This document shows positions 35,759 to 44,218 of a DNA stretch of 64,000 bases, one piece after another. A program made the position numbers and the translations under genes. Within the stretch, counting starts at the first letter, position 1. Every line of letters begins with the position of its first letter. The stretch is from Acidobacteriota bacterium (GTDB taxonomy: Bacteria > Acidobacteriota > Terriglobia > Acidiferrales > UBA7541), in contig JABCZG010000004.1 of assembly GCA_013289835.1 (NCBI GenBank), forward strand, positions 1-64,000. The letters run 5' to 3'. Below the pieces are notes generated by a model, which saw only the letters and a program-made list of their open reading frames with translations, did not search any database and was not told the origin of the DNA.

Positions 35759-36043
35759 TCATCCAAGCTCCAGATGGTCTTTCGGTCGGCTTCTCTCCTG
35801 CAACATCCATTCCCTGATGTATGGCGAACAGTGCAGGATCGACACCCCCGCCGACTCACACGCGTTTAAAAAACGAACACCTTCGATATCCACCAGATCG
35901 AGTTCCTCCAGATCCAACGTGACGCGTGGTCCGCCACGCTCGACCTCAGACTTCAACTGATCAAGGTGCTCCGATCGAAGCTGCCCGCTCAAACAAATGC
36001 GCGTCTTGCGCTTACCAGCAATCCGCTTGATCTTCAGCGTCAT
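35759..36043 (-). CDS. STAS-domain protein
   Basis: The product has 94 residues. The STAS pattern is strand (LKIKRIAG), strand (RICLSGQL), helix (SEHLDQLKSEVERG), strand (RVTLDLEELDLVD), then IEGVRFLNACESAGVSILHCSPYIREW. The central acceptor position is I-E-G where anti-sigma antagonists have D-S, so it is probably not a phosphorylatable antagonist. ATG 36043 starts the domain; the longer frame upstream is not conserved. It lies near the sigma-54 activator gene on the same strand. Confidence 0.8.
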   Translation of the reverse strand: MTLKIKRIAGKRKTRICLSGQLRSEHLDQLKSEVERGGPRVTLDLEELDLVDIEGVRFLNACESAGVSILHCSPYIREWMLQERSRPKDHLELG

Positions 36044-36201
36044 GGACTCTCTGCTCTGAAGAACAGTCGAACGAGTGCAATAACCGCGCCACTCGCAATT
36101 TGTTACAGGGATGGAAGTTAGAGTTGTTTGTATTCCTGAATCGTCAGGAATTCCTGTCTGGTGAGGAAAACCCAATCGGCCTAATAGGTCTCGGGAGCGG
36201 A

Positions 36202-38046
36202 TCAGCCAGCTTGTGGGGTTTTGAATCGATATTTGTTGATCTTCAAACGCTTGATTTTCGAGTCGAGGGTCCGAGCTGGCAGCCCTAGTCTAGCCGCCGC
36301 ACCTGCGGGCCCCGAAATTCGGCCCTGGGTTTCTGCCAAGGCGGCTTCAATCATTTCCTTCTCCTGCCTGACAAGGACGCCCGTCAACGTGCGGGTCCGG
36401 ACTGGCTTTCGGGGCGCTTCCTGCTTCAGCCAGGTCTCATCCACAGCTAACGTGTCGCCTTCGCTGAGGATCACCGCGCGCTCGATCACATTTTGTAATT
36501 CACGGACGTTCCCTGGCCAATCATAGGTCTCGAATACTTTCAGAGATTTCTTGTCGATTGCTCGGAACTTCTTTCCAGCCATCTTTCCGAAACGACCGAT
36601 GAAGTACTCAACGAGCAAGGGAATGTCGGCTGGCCGTTCGCGCAACGGCGGCATCTCAATCGGCACGACATTCAGCCTATAGAGCAGATCTTCCCGGAAC
36701 TTGCCATCCGCCACGAGTGCGTTCAAATCACGATGCGTTGCCGCGAGCACCCTCACGTCAACGGGAATAGGCTGATTGCCTCCGACGCGTTCGAGTTCGC
36801 GTTCTTGCAGCACGCGCAATAGCGTGATTTGCGTCTCGTGGGGCAAGTCGCCAACCTCATCCAGGAAAATTGTCCCGCCATTCGCGGATTCGAAACGGCC
36901 AATTCGCCGCTGCGTTGCGCCCGTGAAGGCCCCTTTCTCATGCCCGAAGAGTTCCGAAGCAATCAGCGACGCGGGAATGGCGGCGCAGTTTACGCCAATA
37001 AACGCGCGTTCCGCCCGCTTCGATCGCTTATGGATGCCGCGCGCTATCAATTCCTTTCCAGTGCCGGTTTCCCCGAGGATCAAGACGGTCGAATCCGAAG
37101 GCGCAACCTTCGCCACTTGGCGCAGCACTTTGCGCAAGGATTCCGAAGAGCCGACGATGTCCTCGAACATCGAGTCACGATCGATTTGCTCTCGCAAAGC
37201 CACGTTTTCGTTCCGCGTTCTCTCTTCTGCCCGGACGCGGTCGTGAATGTCGGTGCCCGTTGCATACCAGCGGATCACCTGACCCTGTTCATTTCGGAAT
37301 GGATTGTAATGAGTGAGGAACCAACGATACTGGCCGTCTTTGCGAAGCGCCCGATGTTCGACTTCAAAGGGGAGTCCCCGAGCGAGAGCAACCTTGCGCT
37401 GGTCCCGCAATCTCTCGAGGTCTTCTGCGTGAAAGATTCGCTCTCGAAAATTGGGAGCGACCACGTCTTCCCTGCTGAGACCGGTGTAGTCGAGCGTCGC
37501 CTCGTTCGCATACAGTGGCGTTCCGGATGGGTCCAGGACAACGATCGTTTGCGGTATGGCGTCCGTAATCCGCCGAAGTTCGCGTTCATCCTCACGCAGT
37601 TTCTCTTCCGTCTGCTTCAGGTCTTCGATGTCCGTGCTCACTCCATACCACATGACGATCTTCCCAGTTTCGTCGCGGAATGGCTCAAACCGAATCAGGA
37701 ACCAACGAAAGACCCCGTCATGCCGCCGCATGCGCGCTTCGATGTCACCTGGTATCCCGGAGCGCAACAGCGCCCGCTGTTTTTCCATGAGTGACGGTAA
37801 ATCCTCCGGATGGATTGCAGCCTGCCAACCCCAACCTTGCGATTCTTCAGCAGAAAGTCCTGCGTATTCACGCCATCGTTGATTCACGAACTCCACAGAC
37901 CCGTCCGGATGAGTCGACCACGTAAACGCAGGAATTCGGTCAACCAGAAGGCGAATGTCCAGCGACTGTCCTGGTAATGACATTGGCAGATTATAGTCCG
38001 GAATGCTCTTCGTGCTGCGTGGCAAGCGCCGCGGTTCACGATTCAT
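36202..38046 (-). CDS. PAS-PAS sigma-54-dependent transcriptional activator
   Basis: The product has 614 residues. Two PAS domains with PAC-type ends (about 30-145 and 155-275; FRWFLIRFEPFRDETG and YRWFLTHYNPFRNEQG) are joined by a coiled linker. The AAA+ domain has Walker A GETGTGKE (325-332), the sigma-54 contact loop GAFTGA (372-377) and Walker B GTIFLDE (391-397). It ends in a Fis-type HTH (RLGLPARTLDSKIKRL). All parts for RpoN activation are present. There is no receiver domain, so PAS ligands or cofactors likely give the signal. Targets are not apparent nearby. Confidence 0.94.
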   Translation of the reverse strand: MNREPRRLPRSTKSIPDYNLPMSLPGQSLDIRLLVDRIPAFTWSTHPDGSVEFVNQRWREYAGLSAEESQGWGWQAAIHPEDLPSLMEKQRALLRSGIPGDIEARMRRHDGVFRWFLIRFEPFRDETGKIVMWYGVSTDIEDLKQTEEKLREDERELRRITDAIPQTIVVLDPSGTPLYANEATLDYTGLSREDVVAPNFRERIFHAEDLERLRDQRKVALARGLPFEVEHRALRKDGQYRWFLTHYNPFRNEQGQVIRWYATGTDIHDRVRAEERTRNENVALREQIDRDSMFEDIVGSSESLRKVLRQVAKVAPSDSTVLILGETGTGKELIARGIHKRSKRAERAFIGVNCAAIPASLIASELFGHEKGAFTGATQRRIGRFESANGGTIFLDEVGDLPHETQITLLRVLQERELERVGGNQPIPVDVRVLAATHRDLNALVADGKFREDLLYRLNVVPIEMPPLRERPADIPLLVEYFIGRFGKMAGKKFRAIDKKSLKVFETYDWPGNVRELQNVIERAVILSEGDTLAVDETWLKQEAPRKPVRTRTLTGVLVRQEKEMIEAALAETQGRISGPAGAAARLGLPARTLDSKIKRLKINKYRFKTPQAG

Positions 38047-38219
38047 CCGCGCGCCTACAGTGATTCCGGTTAATGGTTGATTTCTAAGGCGTGTTGACCA
38101 CCTCTAAGCCGCCTGTACCTGGCTATCTGCGCCTGCCGCTACTGATTCTGGAGAGTTTTCAATCGGCACATCGGCTTCGACTCCTTTGCCGTAGTTGCCC
38201 ATCACTACCCAATTCGCCC

Positions 38220-38465
38220 TCATCTGCTTTCCTTCGCACCATTGCGCCGCCGCAGCGCCGCTTCATGCTTCGCTCGAAATCGCTTTTCTTTGGCGATAGA
38301 ACTCGGATTGACCAGCCATTGCGCCTTCCCCGGCCGCCCCGCCGTCTTCTGCTTGCTCCCCGTCAGCCGCCCGATACTCAGCAACCGGCATACTTCCGCG
38401 CTCGTTAAATCCAGGATTCCCGCGGCCACCTGCGCGGAAATCCAACGCTCTTGCCGTGCACCCAT
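38220..38465 (-). CDS. Small helix-turn-helix (MerR/excisionase-like) protein
   Basis: The product has 81 residues. The order WISAQVAAGILDLTSAEVCRLL, a short wing with GRPGKAQWLVN and a basic tail (KEKRFRAKHEAALRRRN) resembles small single-HTH DNA-binding proteins. It is isolated between the sigma-54 activator and the FMN oxidase gene. It could be a remnant of a mobile element or a stand-alone regulator. The upstream 140 bp show nothing else. Confidence 0.5.
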   Translation of the reverse strand: MGARQERWISAQVAAGILDLTSAEVCRLLSIGRLTGSKQKTAGRPGKAQWLVNPSSIAKEKRFRAKHEAALRRRNGAKESR

Positions 38466-38606
38466 GACGGCTTTCCTCCGGCGCGATTGCCCCCCGCGCC
38501 TGATTCACTGTCTTGTTATATTATAGTCTAAGGTACTTTCGCTACTGGAGTTTTTGCTTTTTCTTAATCGCAACCGCCCATTAAACCTTTCCCTAGCCCG
38601 GCGATC

Positions 38607-39815
38607 CTACGGGCGCACGGCCAGGGGCGCCGCATGCGCCAGCACCGAAGCGTCCAGCTCCGCGCACGACGCATACCCACTCAGCGCCAGCGTCAAATCC
38701 AAATCCGCAAGCAGATTCAGTACTGCGTCGCGCACGCCCTGCTCTCCGCCCGCCGCCAGTCCCCACATATACAAACGCCCAAGCAATGCCGCTTTCGCTC
38801 CCAGCGCCAGCGCCTTCACAACGTCTGCGCCTCGCCGGATTCCGCTATCAAACAGAACCGGAATTCTCCCCTTCACTTCTTCCACCACGCTAGGCAAAGC
38901 ATCCAGCGCCGCAATCGCCCCGTCCACCTGCCGTCCTCCATGATTCGAAACAATGATCCCGTCCACTCCGCCCCCGATCGCTAGCGCCGCGTCATTCGAA
39001 TGCAATATTCCCTTCAAAATAATCGGCAATCGCGTGTGCTGCCGTAGAAACCGGAGATCACTCCACGTCAGCGTCGTGTTCGAAAACAGCGTCAGCCATA
39101 ATTGAATCGCCCCCGCCGGATTCTGTTCCGGGGGCTGCGCCAACCTCCCGCGAAAAACCGGATCGCTCACATAATTCGCCAGTCCCTCCCCCAGAATGAA
39201 GGGCAAATATGCATGATGCAAATCCCGCTCCCGCCACGCCAGCATCGAAGTATCGAGCGTCACCACAATGGCTTCATACCCTGCCCGCTCCGCCCGCTGC
39301 AACATGCTCGCCGTCAGCTCCGAATCCCTGCCCCAATAAAGCTGAAACCATCGCGCGCCGCTCCCCATCGCTTCCGCCACTTTTTCAATGGACTGGCTCG
39401 AAACCGTGCTCAACGCGAACGGTATCCCCATCGCCGCCGCCGCGCGCCCCGTCGCTATCTCCGCCTCCCGGTGAATAATCCCTTGCACGCCCACGGGACC
39501 GAGCATCACCGGCGCAGGCCATCTCTTCCCCAAAACCTCCACACTCAGGTCGCGTTTCGAAACATCCCGCAACATTCGCGGCACAATCCGCCAGCGGTAA
39601 AACGCCTCCAGATTCGCCCGCATCGTCTGCTCGCCGCCCGCCCCTCCCGCCACATAGTCGTACGCCCGCGGCTCCAGCACTTCTTTCGCTTTCTGTTCCA
39701 GCAGCGCCAGCGGCACCGGTGTCGCCAGCGATTTGCCCGCCAAACCCAGCTGATAAATCAGCTGCTCGCGCTCCGGCCCAAATTGTTTTTCAGAAAACGG
39801 TTTTGTCTCGTCCAT
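38607..39815 (-). CDS. FMN-dependent alpha-hydroxy-acid oxidizing enzyme
   Basis: The product has about 402 residues. The TIM-barrel family marks are all visible: YDYVAGGAGGEQTMRAN near the N terminus, ALSTVSSQSIEKVAEA, WSDLRFLRQHTRLPIILKGIL (flavin Lys), the active-site block SNHGGRQVDGA, and FDSGIRRGADVVKALALGA. Members include lactate oxidase, lactate 2-monooxygenase, glycolate oxidase and MdlB. Which hydroxy acid is used cannot be told. TATAAT at 39828-39833 (minus) lies only 13 bp from ATG 39815, so the transcript has almost no leader. Confidence 0.9.
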   Translation of the reverse strand: MDETKPFSEKQFGPEREQLIYQLGLAGKSLATPVPLALLEQKAKEVLEPRAYDYVAGGAGGEQTMRANLEAFYRWRIVPRMLRDVSKRDLSVEVLGKRWPAPVMLGPVGVQGIIHREAEIATGRAAAAMGIPFALSTVSSQSIEKVAEAMGSGARWFQLYWGRDSELTASMLQRAERAGYEAIVVTLDTSMLAWRERDLHHAYLPFILGEGLANYVSDPVFRGRLAQPPEQNPAGAIQLWLTLFSNTTLTWSDLRFLRQHTRLPIILKGILHSNDAALAIGGGVDGIIVSNHGGRQVDGAIAALDALPSVVEEVKGRIPVLFDSGIRRGADVVKALALGAKAALLGRLYMWGLAAGGEQGVRDAVLNLLADLDLTLALSGYASCAELDASVLAHAAPLAVRP

Positions 39816-39899
39816 GGCGTGGCGCGGATTATACACCTCACTTTCCTTTCAGGTGTTTGCCTGATTGCGCGGCGAACAGGATTGAAGAGAATAGCTGCC

Positions 39900-40091
39900 A
39901 TGCATGACGATTGTCTCGGCGAATTGGCATTTCAAAATTACTGGCGGGTATTGGAAGAGCACTGCCCTGGCGTGGTAAAAGGGCCCAAGTTCTCGCATGT
40001 AAGCTTCACAGAGCGTCAGGCTTGGGTCGAGGCCGCCAGGGCCGTTGCCCAAGAACTGCGCGACGGCTCTTTCGTGGGGCCTTCGAACTGA
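39900..40091 (+). CDS. Small hypothetical protein
   Basis: The product has 63 residues. The sequence (start MHDDCLGELAFQNYWRVLEE, then SFTERQAWVEAARAVAQELRDG) is amphipathic and helical with normal composition, which supports real coding. It is divergent from the FMN oxidase gene. No ribosome site is evident and I do not recognise the family. The longer open frame upstream runs antisense through the oxidase gene and is rejected. Confidence 0.4.
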   Translation: MHDDCLGELAFQNYWRVLEEHCPGVVKGPKFSHVSFTERQAWVEAARAVAQELRDGSFVGPSN

Positions 40092-40273
40092 CGGGAAGAT
40101 TCATCTTTATACGCTCCCCTTAGACTGTGGGCACCCCGCTCCAGATCGCGGCAACCCGTTCGAATGATGGCTGTGCCACGCTGAACTCAAATTACTCCCG
40201 GAGCTCCATCTTGAGGCAAAGCCAAACCTCCGCGACATACCATCAGTAAATTTCCAGGATTATTCTCCAGGGG

Positions 40274-40681
40274 TTAGTTGGCGCGGGCGGCGAATTGGCG
40301 GTCCAGGTTCATCGCGATGCTTTGATCCAGCGCCACGGCTACGTAGCGCGAACAGATCTGCATTTCGCCATTCGCCCATTTGGAAAACGACGGAAGCTGA
40401 ACTCGAAACGCGCGATCGAGTGCCGCCACCGCGCGATAATACAGTGATACTTCTTTCAGCCACGGACTGGTCTTTCGCAATTCCGGCGACAATTCGTTGC
40501 ACAAATCCAGCAACGATCGGAAGTCCCCGGCGCCGATGCTCGCACCATCAATCCCCGCCGTCAATTGCAGCGACTCCGACAGCGGCTGATTGGCCGTGGA
40601 AATCCAGATCGCGCGCCACTGCGAGATTCCGAATCTCACCAGCGCACCCAGGGCGAACACGAGAATGAAGAGCGAGACCAT
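40274..40681 (-). CDS. Membrane-anchored hypothetical protein
   Basis: The product has 135 residues. A single N-terminal membrane helix (MVSLFILVFALGALVRFG) is followed by a soluble domain with helical pattern (DFRSLLDLCNELSPELR, VSLYYRAVAALDRAF). ATG 40681 has CCGGAG upstream. The start of the longer frame lies in a hairpin region and is not used. I do not recognise the family. It is divergent from the GGDEF gene. Confidence 0.6.
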   Translation of the reverse strand: MVSLFILVFALGALVRFGISQWRAIWISTANQPLSESLQLTAGIDGASIGAGDFRSLLDLCNELSPELRKTSPWLKEVSLYYRAVAALDRAFRVQLPSFSKWANGEMQICSRYVAVALDQSIAMNLDRQFAARAN

Positions 40682-40714
40682 ATTTGGTACTCCGGAGTTT
40701 GCCCGAACAACTCT

Positions 40715-40751
40715 TCCTGTCCTATGGGTCAGGAGTACCATACGGACAGGA
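40715..40751. repeat. Inverted repeat upstream of the 40274-40681 gene
   Basis: TCCTGTCCTATGG and a near-complement ending GGACAGGA (one-base bulge) are separated by about 10 bp. The site lies in the divergent promoter region between the membrane protein and GGDEF genes, so it could be an operator or leader hairpin. Confidence 0.4.
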
Positions 40752-40927
40752 CTCTTGGCGGTGTCTCAATCCGGCACTTCAGCGTAACTGTCTCATTCCA
40801 TACCACTTATGCAATCCTCCTGTCCGGTTCCTGCACTTCCCTCTTCTCAATCTTAACGATAACTAACTTGCAATTTCGCTCCCAATTGGCCTTGACCGCA
40901 ACCAGCGGACCAACTAACTTGGCTCGC

Positions 40928-40944
40928 AGGGGCTTTGCGCCCCT
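40928..40944 (+). promoter_or_regulatory. Leader hairpin directly before the GGDEF gene
   Basis: AGGGGC-TTTGC-GCCCCT forms a 6-bp stem that ends 6 bp before ATG 40951. The only ribosome-site candidate (TTAGG) lies between stem and start, so folding could reduce translation. Confidence 0.35.
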
Positions 40945-40950
40945 CTTAGG

Positions 40951-41997
40951 ATGAGTGTGCCCGACACCCAACTCCAATCGCCTGACCCAAACGCCAGCGA
41001 GCCCGACCTCGCCCGCGAATCTCGCCAAATCGAGAAGCGCGATTGGCGCGTCTGGGGCTATTCCGTCTTCGTTATTATGCTGCTCACCTTCGCCGTCGTT
41101 GTTCTTGCTCTCCCGGCAGTGCGGCAAGGCGCTGAAACAATCTTTAATATCAAATTGTCCGAAGCCGTTTTCGGCCTGATCGGTCTCGTTCTCATTTTCA
41201 ACATTTACGCCATCTCTCAGGAAGTCCTCATCAAGCGCCTTCGCCGCCAGCTCGCTGAAAAACACGGCCATTCCGAGGTTCTCCGCACGCTTGCGATGGT
41301 GGATCCGCTCACTGGTCTCTACAACCGCCGCTTCGCCGAGAATCGCCTCGCCGCCGAAGTTTCGCGGTCGGAGCGCAAGGGCCATCCGCTTACCGTGCTT
41401 ACGCTTGACTTGAACTATTTCAAGGAAATCAACGATACCTACGGACATCCCGCCGGCGACCACGTGTTACAGGAATTTGCCGCACATTTGAATAAAGTTG
41501 TCCGAGGCTCCGACCTCGCGGTGCGCCTGGGAGGCGACGAGTTTCTGGTGGTCCTCCCGGAATGCACTCTCGAGCAATTGCGCCTCGTCTTGGTGCGCCT
41601 CGGCGCGTTGGAGGTCACCTGGCAGGGCCAAAAAATCCCCGTCACCTTTTCCGCCGGTTGGAAGGAGTACGAAGTCGGCGAGCAGCCGGAGCAATTGCTC
41701 GCACGCGCCGATGAAGATCTCTATTCCCGCAAGCGCGCTCGCGGAAGAGTGTCCTCCACCGCGAAGGCCAAACAAAACGCCACCAAGAAGACCCCGCGCA
41801 TTGAGAAAACCGCCATGGACACGCACGTCATGGTGGACGTCACTTGCGAGCATTGCGGCAAGAAAAATTCAGTCGCCATCACGCCCGACGCCGTCGGCAG
41901 CGAGGCGGTTCCCCAGCCGGTCCGCTGCGCCCATTGCAATAAATCCTGGGACCCACTGCTCTCCGGCGCCATCCTGGCCGGCCCGTTCCCCAAGTAA
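40951..41997 (+). CDS. Membrane GGDEF diguanylate cyclase with C-terminal zinc ribbon
   Basis: The product has 348 residues. Two membrane helices (about 36-56 and 70-88) precede a GGDEF domain (about 110-265). Its active site is RLGGDEF (194-198), with an inhibitory I-site R185-x-x-D188 five residues upstream. A Lys/Ala-rich linker (about 265-290) leads to a C-terminal zinc-ribbon-like unit with CEHC (C299, C302) and CAHC (C326, C329). The cyclase should make cyclic di-GMP. The zinc ribbon is an unusual addition and could bind a nucleic acid, protein or metal signal. HD-GYP at 13.6 kb provides the opposing activity in this window. Confidence 0.92.
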   Translation: MSVPDTQLQSPDPNASEPDLARESRQIEKRDWRVWGYSVFVIMLLTFAVVVLALPAVRQGAETIFNIKLSEAVFGLIGLVLIFNIYAISQEVLIKRLRRQLAEKHGHSEVLRTLAMVDPLTGLYNRRFAENRLAAEVSRSERKGHPLTVLTLDLNYFKEINDTYGHPAGDHVLQEFAAHLNKVVRGSDLAVRLGGDEFLVVLPECTLEQLRLVLVRLGALEVTWQGQKIPVTFSAGWKEYEVGEQPEQLLARADEDLYSRKRARGRVSSTAKAKQNATKKTPRIEKTAMDTHVMVDVTCEHCGKKNSVAITPDAVGSEAVPQPVRCAHCNKSWDPLLSGAILAGPFPK

Positions 41998-42036
41998 TCT
42001 AACAGTGTCCGCGGAATCCGATCGCGAAGGATTCGG

Positions 42037-42420
42037 CTACTTTTCTGTATCGAGACGGAGTTGCTTGGGGTCTTCGGCGACGATCTCGGGCAGGCCAGCG
42101 TAGGCGGTTATTTTTCCAGTGACGCAGATGCGCTTACCGTTGTATTCGTCTTCGGGCCTACCAAATTTGCTGCGATTGTCGCCCCAGATGACGATGGTGA
42201 AGACTTGATTGGGATAGGGGCGGTCGAGATTCAAGAAGGTGGGCTGGCGGGTCGCGGTATCCGCAAAGCGCGTACTGACCACGGCGCCGCAGACGGTAGC
42301 AGTCTCTCCGAAATGCGCTTTGGCTTCGATGGCTGTTATTTTCTTCTGCGCGGACGCGGGGACGGCGGCGATCAGGCATAACAAGCTGAAGAGCCATCCA
42401 AATCGCAGCAGTGTTCTCAT
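42037..42420 (-). CDS. Small secreted OB-fold-like protein
   Basis: The product has 127 residues. A signal peptide (MRTLLRFGWLFSLLCLIAAV, cleavage near ASAQ) is followed by a beta-rich part that reads like a nucleic-acid-binding-type OB fold: ATVCGAVVSTRF, TFLNLDRPYPNQVFTIVIWG, KRICVTGKITAY. Similar periplasmic domains occur as stand-alone DNA-binding-like proteins of unknown role. GGAGG precedes the start. It is convergent with the GGDEF gene. Confidence 0.75.
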   Translation of the reverse strand: MRTLLRFGWLFSLLCLIAAVPASAQKKITAIEAKAHFGETATVCGAVVSTRFADTATRQPTFLNLDRPYPNQVFTIVIWGDNRSKFGRPEDEYNGKRICVTGKITAYAGLPEIVAEDPKQLRLDTEK

Positions 42421-42580
42421 ACAACCTCCATAACGTATCGGGAGAGTTCCCGCGCTGTGCCCGGCGCCGCCCGTTGAAAAATCGAGTCAACAACAGCTTA
42501 TAAGAGCAGTGCACGTCCGTGTTGCGTTCGTGCCCGGTCAGTTACCTTGCCGGTTACAGGCATGTGTCGCGCCTCCGGCG

Positions 42581-42694
42581 CTAAGGTAGGGTGAAACCTA
42601 GCGGTTCCATCGCGTTTAGGACCTGCTGCAGATGCTCCTTCAGCTTCCGGTCGGGAGTGGTGATGTTTGGGTGTCTGCATGATGTTTTCTCCAT
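42581..42694 (-). CDS. Micro-ORF (37 residues) behind the zinc-finger-like gene
   Basis: The frame starts at ATG 42694, 4 bp after the stop of the gene at 42698, and ends with TAG at 42581. The central part (ITTPDRKLKEHLQQVLNAME) is a convincing amphipathic helix, better than the overlapping frame that starts at 42680. There is no strong ribosome site, but translation could be coupled to the preceding gene. It was too short to be picked up by usual length cutoffs. Confidence 0.4.
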   Translation of the reverse strand: MEKTSCRHPNITTPDRKLKEHLQQVLNAMEPLGFTLP

Positions 42695-42697
42695 TGG

Positions 42698-43147
42698 TTA
42701 GCGCGCGGGGCGGGTAAAGTCGCCGAAGTCGACGGTGAGCGGTTCGTTTTTGAGGTCGATGGCTTGCTTGCGGTCGATGGCGTGGTGAGAATGCAGGAGC
42801 TGGTTGGTGATGTAGGCGAGGACGGAGGCGCGGCGAGGGGAGACGCGGCCTTTGGTGACGAGGACGAGGAGGCGGGCGAGGAATTGGTTGACGTCCACGG
42901 GGGAATCGAATTGGGAGAGTTGGGGGAGGAGGTCGGGGGAGAGATCCTCGGAGTCTTCGAAGGAGTTCGCGGGGAGAGGAACGACTTGTTTGGAGTGGCC
43001 GAGGCAGAAGCCGTGATGCGCGGGCAAGCCGGGGAGGCGGCAGCGCTTGCCGTTGGAATAGATGAAGGGGCAGCGAGAAGGATCGTTTTTCACTGGTGCG
43101 GACACGGGAACGACGGTGGAGACAGGGCTATCGAGTGTGGTGTTCAT
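42698..43147 (-). CDS. Zinc-finger-like protein of an acidobacterial paralogous type
   Basis: The product has 149 residues. The N-terminal third carries a probable zinc site, CPFIYSNGKRC then PGLPAHHGFCLGH (Cys-x8-Cys, later Cys-x2-His). The remainder is helical (PVDVNQFLARLLVLVTKGRV, RASVLAYITNQLLHS) and ends in a short acidic tail. Proteins of this plan seem common in Acidobacteria; that is recollection, not a search. The role is unknown; DNA or protein binding is a guess. AAGGAA precedes ATG 43147. A promoter lies about 270 bp upstream, giving a long leader. Confidence 0.7.
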   Translation of the reverse strand: MNTTLDSPVSTVVPVSAPVKNDPSRCPFIYSNGKRCRLPGLPAHHGFCLGHSKQVVPLPANSFEDSEDLSPDLLPQLSQFDSPVDVNQFLARLLVLVTKGRVSPRRASVLAYITNQLLHSHHAIDRKQAIDLKNEPLTVDFGDFTRPAR

Positions 43148-43533
43148 GAGTTTTTTCCTTTTTTGAGTTGGGAGGGGGTACACCCCCCCATTACATGTAT
43201 GAATGTCAAAACAAAGGGGATAAAAAATGGGCAATTTGTAAGTAAAAGAAAACAAAGGGCCGGGTGGAATTTGGTGACACGAGAGGCCAGCCGGAGGAAA
43301 AACCAGGGAAAAAGATAACGCTGAGACGCCCCGACCCGGTCGGGGTAAACGCCGAGCACCGAGGATACGCAGAGAAGAGAGTGCCGAATCGGGAATGCGG
43401 CTGACTATCACGACTGATGTTACCATAAGAGTACTATACCTGTCAAGGAAAACTTGTAAAGCGTTTAGAACGAGGCGATTGGAGAGCGTTGAAGGGATGG
43501 GTAAAAAAGTGACAGAGGCCAAAGGGGAAATCA
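43148..43533. other. Long leader and intergenic region before the zinc-finger-like gene
   Basis: The segment has no gene. It includes the promoter at 43417-43446, a CCCCGACCCGGTCGGGG palindrome near 43331-43348, and a GGGGGT-ACA-CCCCC palindrome near 43180-43192 close to the start codon. On the minus strand the leader would be about 265 nt and is pyrimidine-rich. It might carry a post-transcriptional control element. Confidence 0.4.
43417..43446 (-). promoter_or_regulatory. Sigma-70-type promoter for the zinc-finger-like gene
   Basis: On the minus strand TTGACA (43446-43441) and TAACAT (43422-43417) are 18 bp apart. A transcript would begin near 43410 and run through a leader of about 265 nt to ATG 43147. 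Confidence 0.5.
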
Positions 43534-43632
43534 GAAATTAGAAGGCGGAAACTAGAAAAGAGAGAAAGACCCGACCCTTCGATTCCGAAAAGTCAAAACC
43601 CCCAGGTAGAAAAGCGTTACCTGGGGCACCCG
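43534..43632. repeat. 99-bp direct repeat A, copy 1
   Basis: It is identical to 44557-44655 except for four bases. It is composed of a purine-rich string (agaaggcggaaactagaaaa type), the block gacccgacccttcgattccg, and a hairpin with arms CCCCAGGT/ACCTGGGG. With copy 2 it brackets the toxin-antitoxin genes. Confidence 0.9.
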
Positions 43633-43714
43633 GCGGGGATCGAATGGATGGGTCAAAAGGTAACAGAGGGCAAAAGGGAAAACTAGAAAGCAGAGGCTAG
43701 AAATCGTGGATTAC

Positions 43715-44218
43715 CTATACGTCTTTCATGCCGCGCGCCCTCTCTTCCTGCAGCAATAGTTCCATTAGGGATGGCGGGTAACGGAAGTTGGTCTTCTGTA
43801 AGCGCTCGAAGGCATCTCGCAGACGAAGCAGCTTTGCTCGAGACGCGAGCTCCAAGACTCCCAAAGTTCCGGTTACGGCCAGCCCGCGCTGCACGGCCAG
43901 ATTGGCCCCGGCGCGGTCATCGATCAACAAAAGGTCCGCGCGAAGGGATTCAGCGAGGATGATCGCCGCGCGCTCTCCCGAGTCCAGTGCGGCGAGAGAG
44001 GGATCTTGGGGGATGGAAACCGGGGCAGCAAGGATCTCGATCCAAGGGGGAGATTGTTGCATCCAGTTTCGGACAACTGGCGGAGCAGCGTGGAAAACCA
44101 ACTCGTCGCGGACTTCTTCGGGGACATGAATTTTCTCGAAAATGCGGGGCAAAACCTGGACAGCACCGATGAGGATTAGGTAATGGAGAGGAGTCGCGTC
44201 GGCGACGACAACGCGCAT
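43715..44218 (-). CDS. PIN-domain toxin (DUF3368 type)
   Basis: The product has 167 residues. The PIN fold acidic residues appear as D7 (VVVADATPLHYL), E/D at VPEEVRDEL and the closing pair LLIDDRAGANLA. The segment ALDSGERAAIILAESL is typical of DUF3368 proteins. PIN toxins are ribonucleases. The ATG directly follows the antitoxin stop (TAA ATG), so the two are co-translated. The pair is bracketed by direct repeats. Confidence 0.9.
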   Translation of the reverse strand: MRVVVADATPLHYLILIGAVQVLPRIFEKIHVPEEVRDELVFHAAPPVVRNWMQQSPPWIEILAAPVSIPQDPSLAALDSGERAAIILAESLRADLLLIDDRAGANLAVQRGLAVTGTLGVLELASRAKLLRLRDAFERLQKTNFRYPPSLMELLLQEERARGMKDV

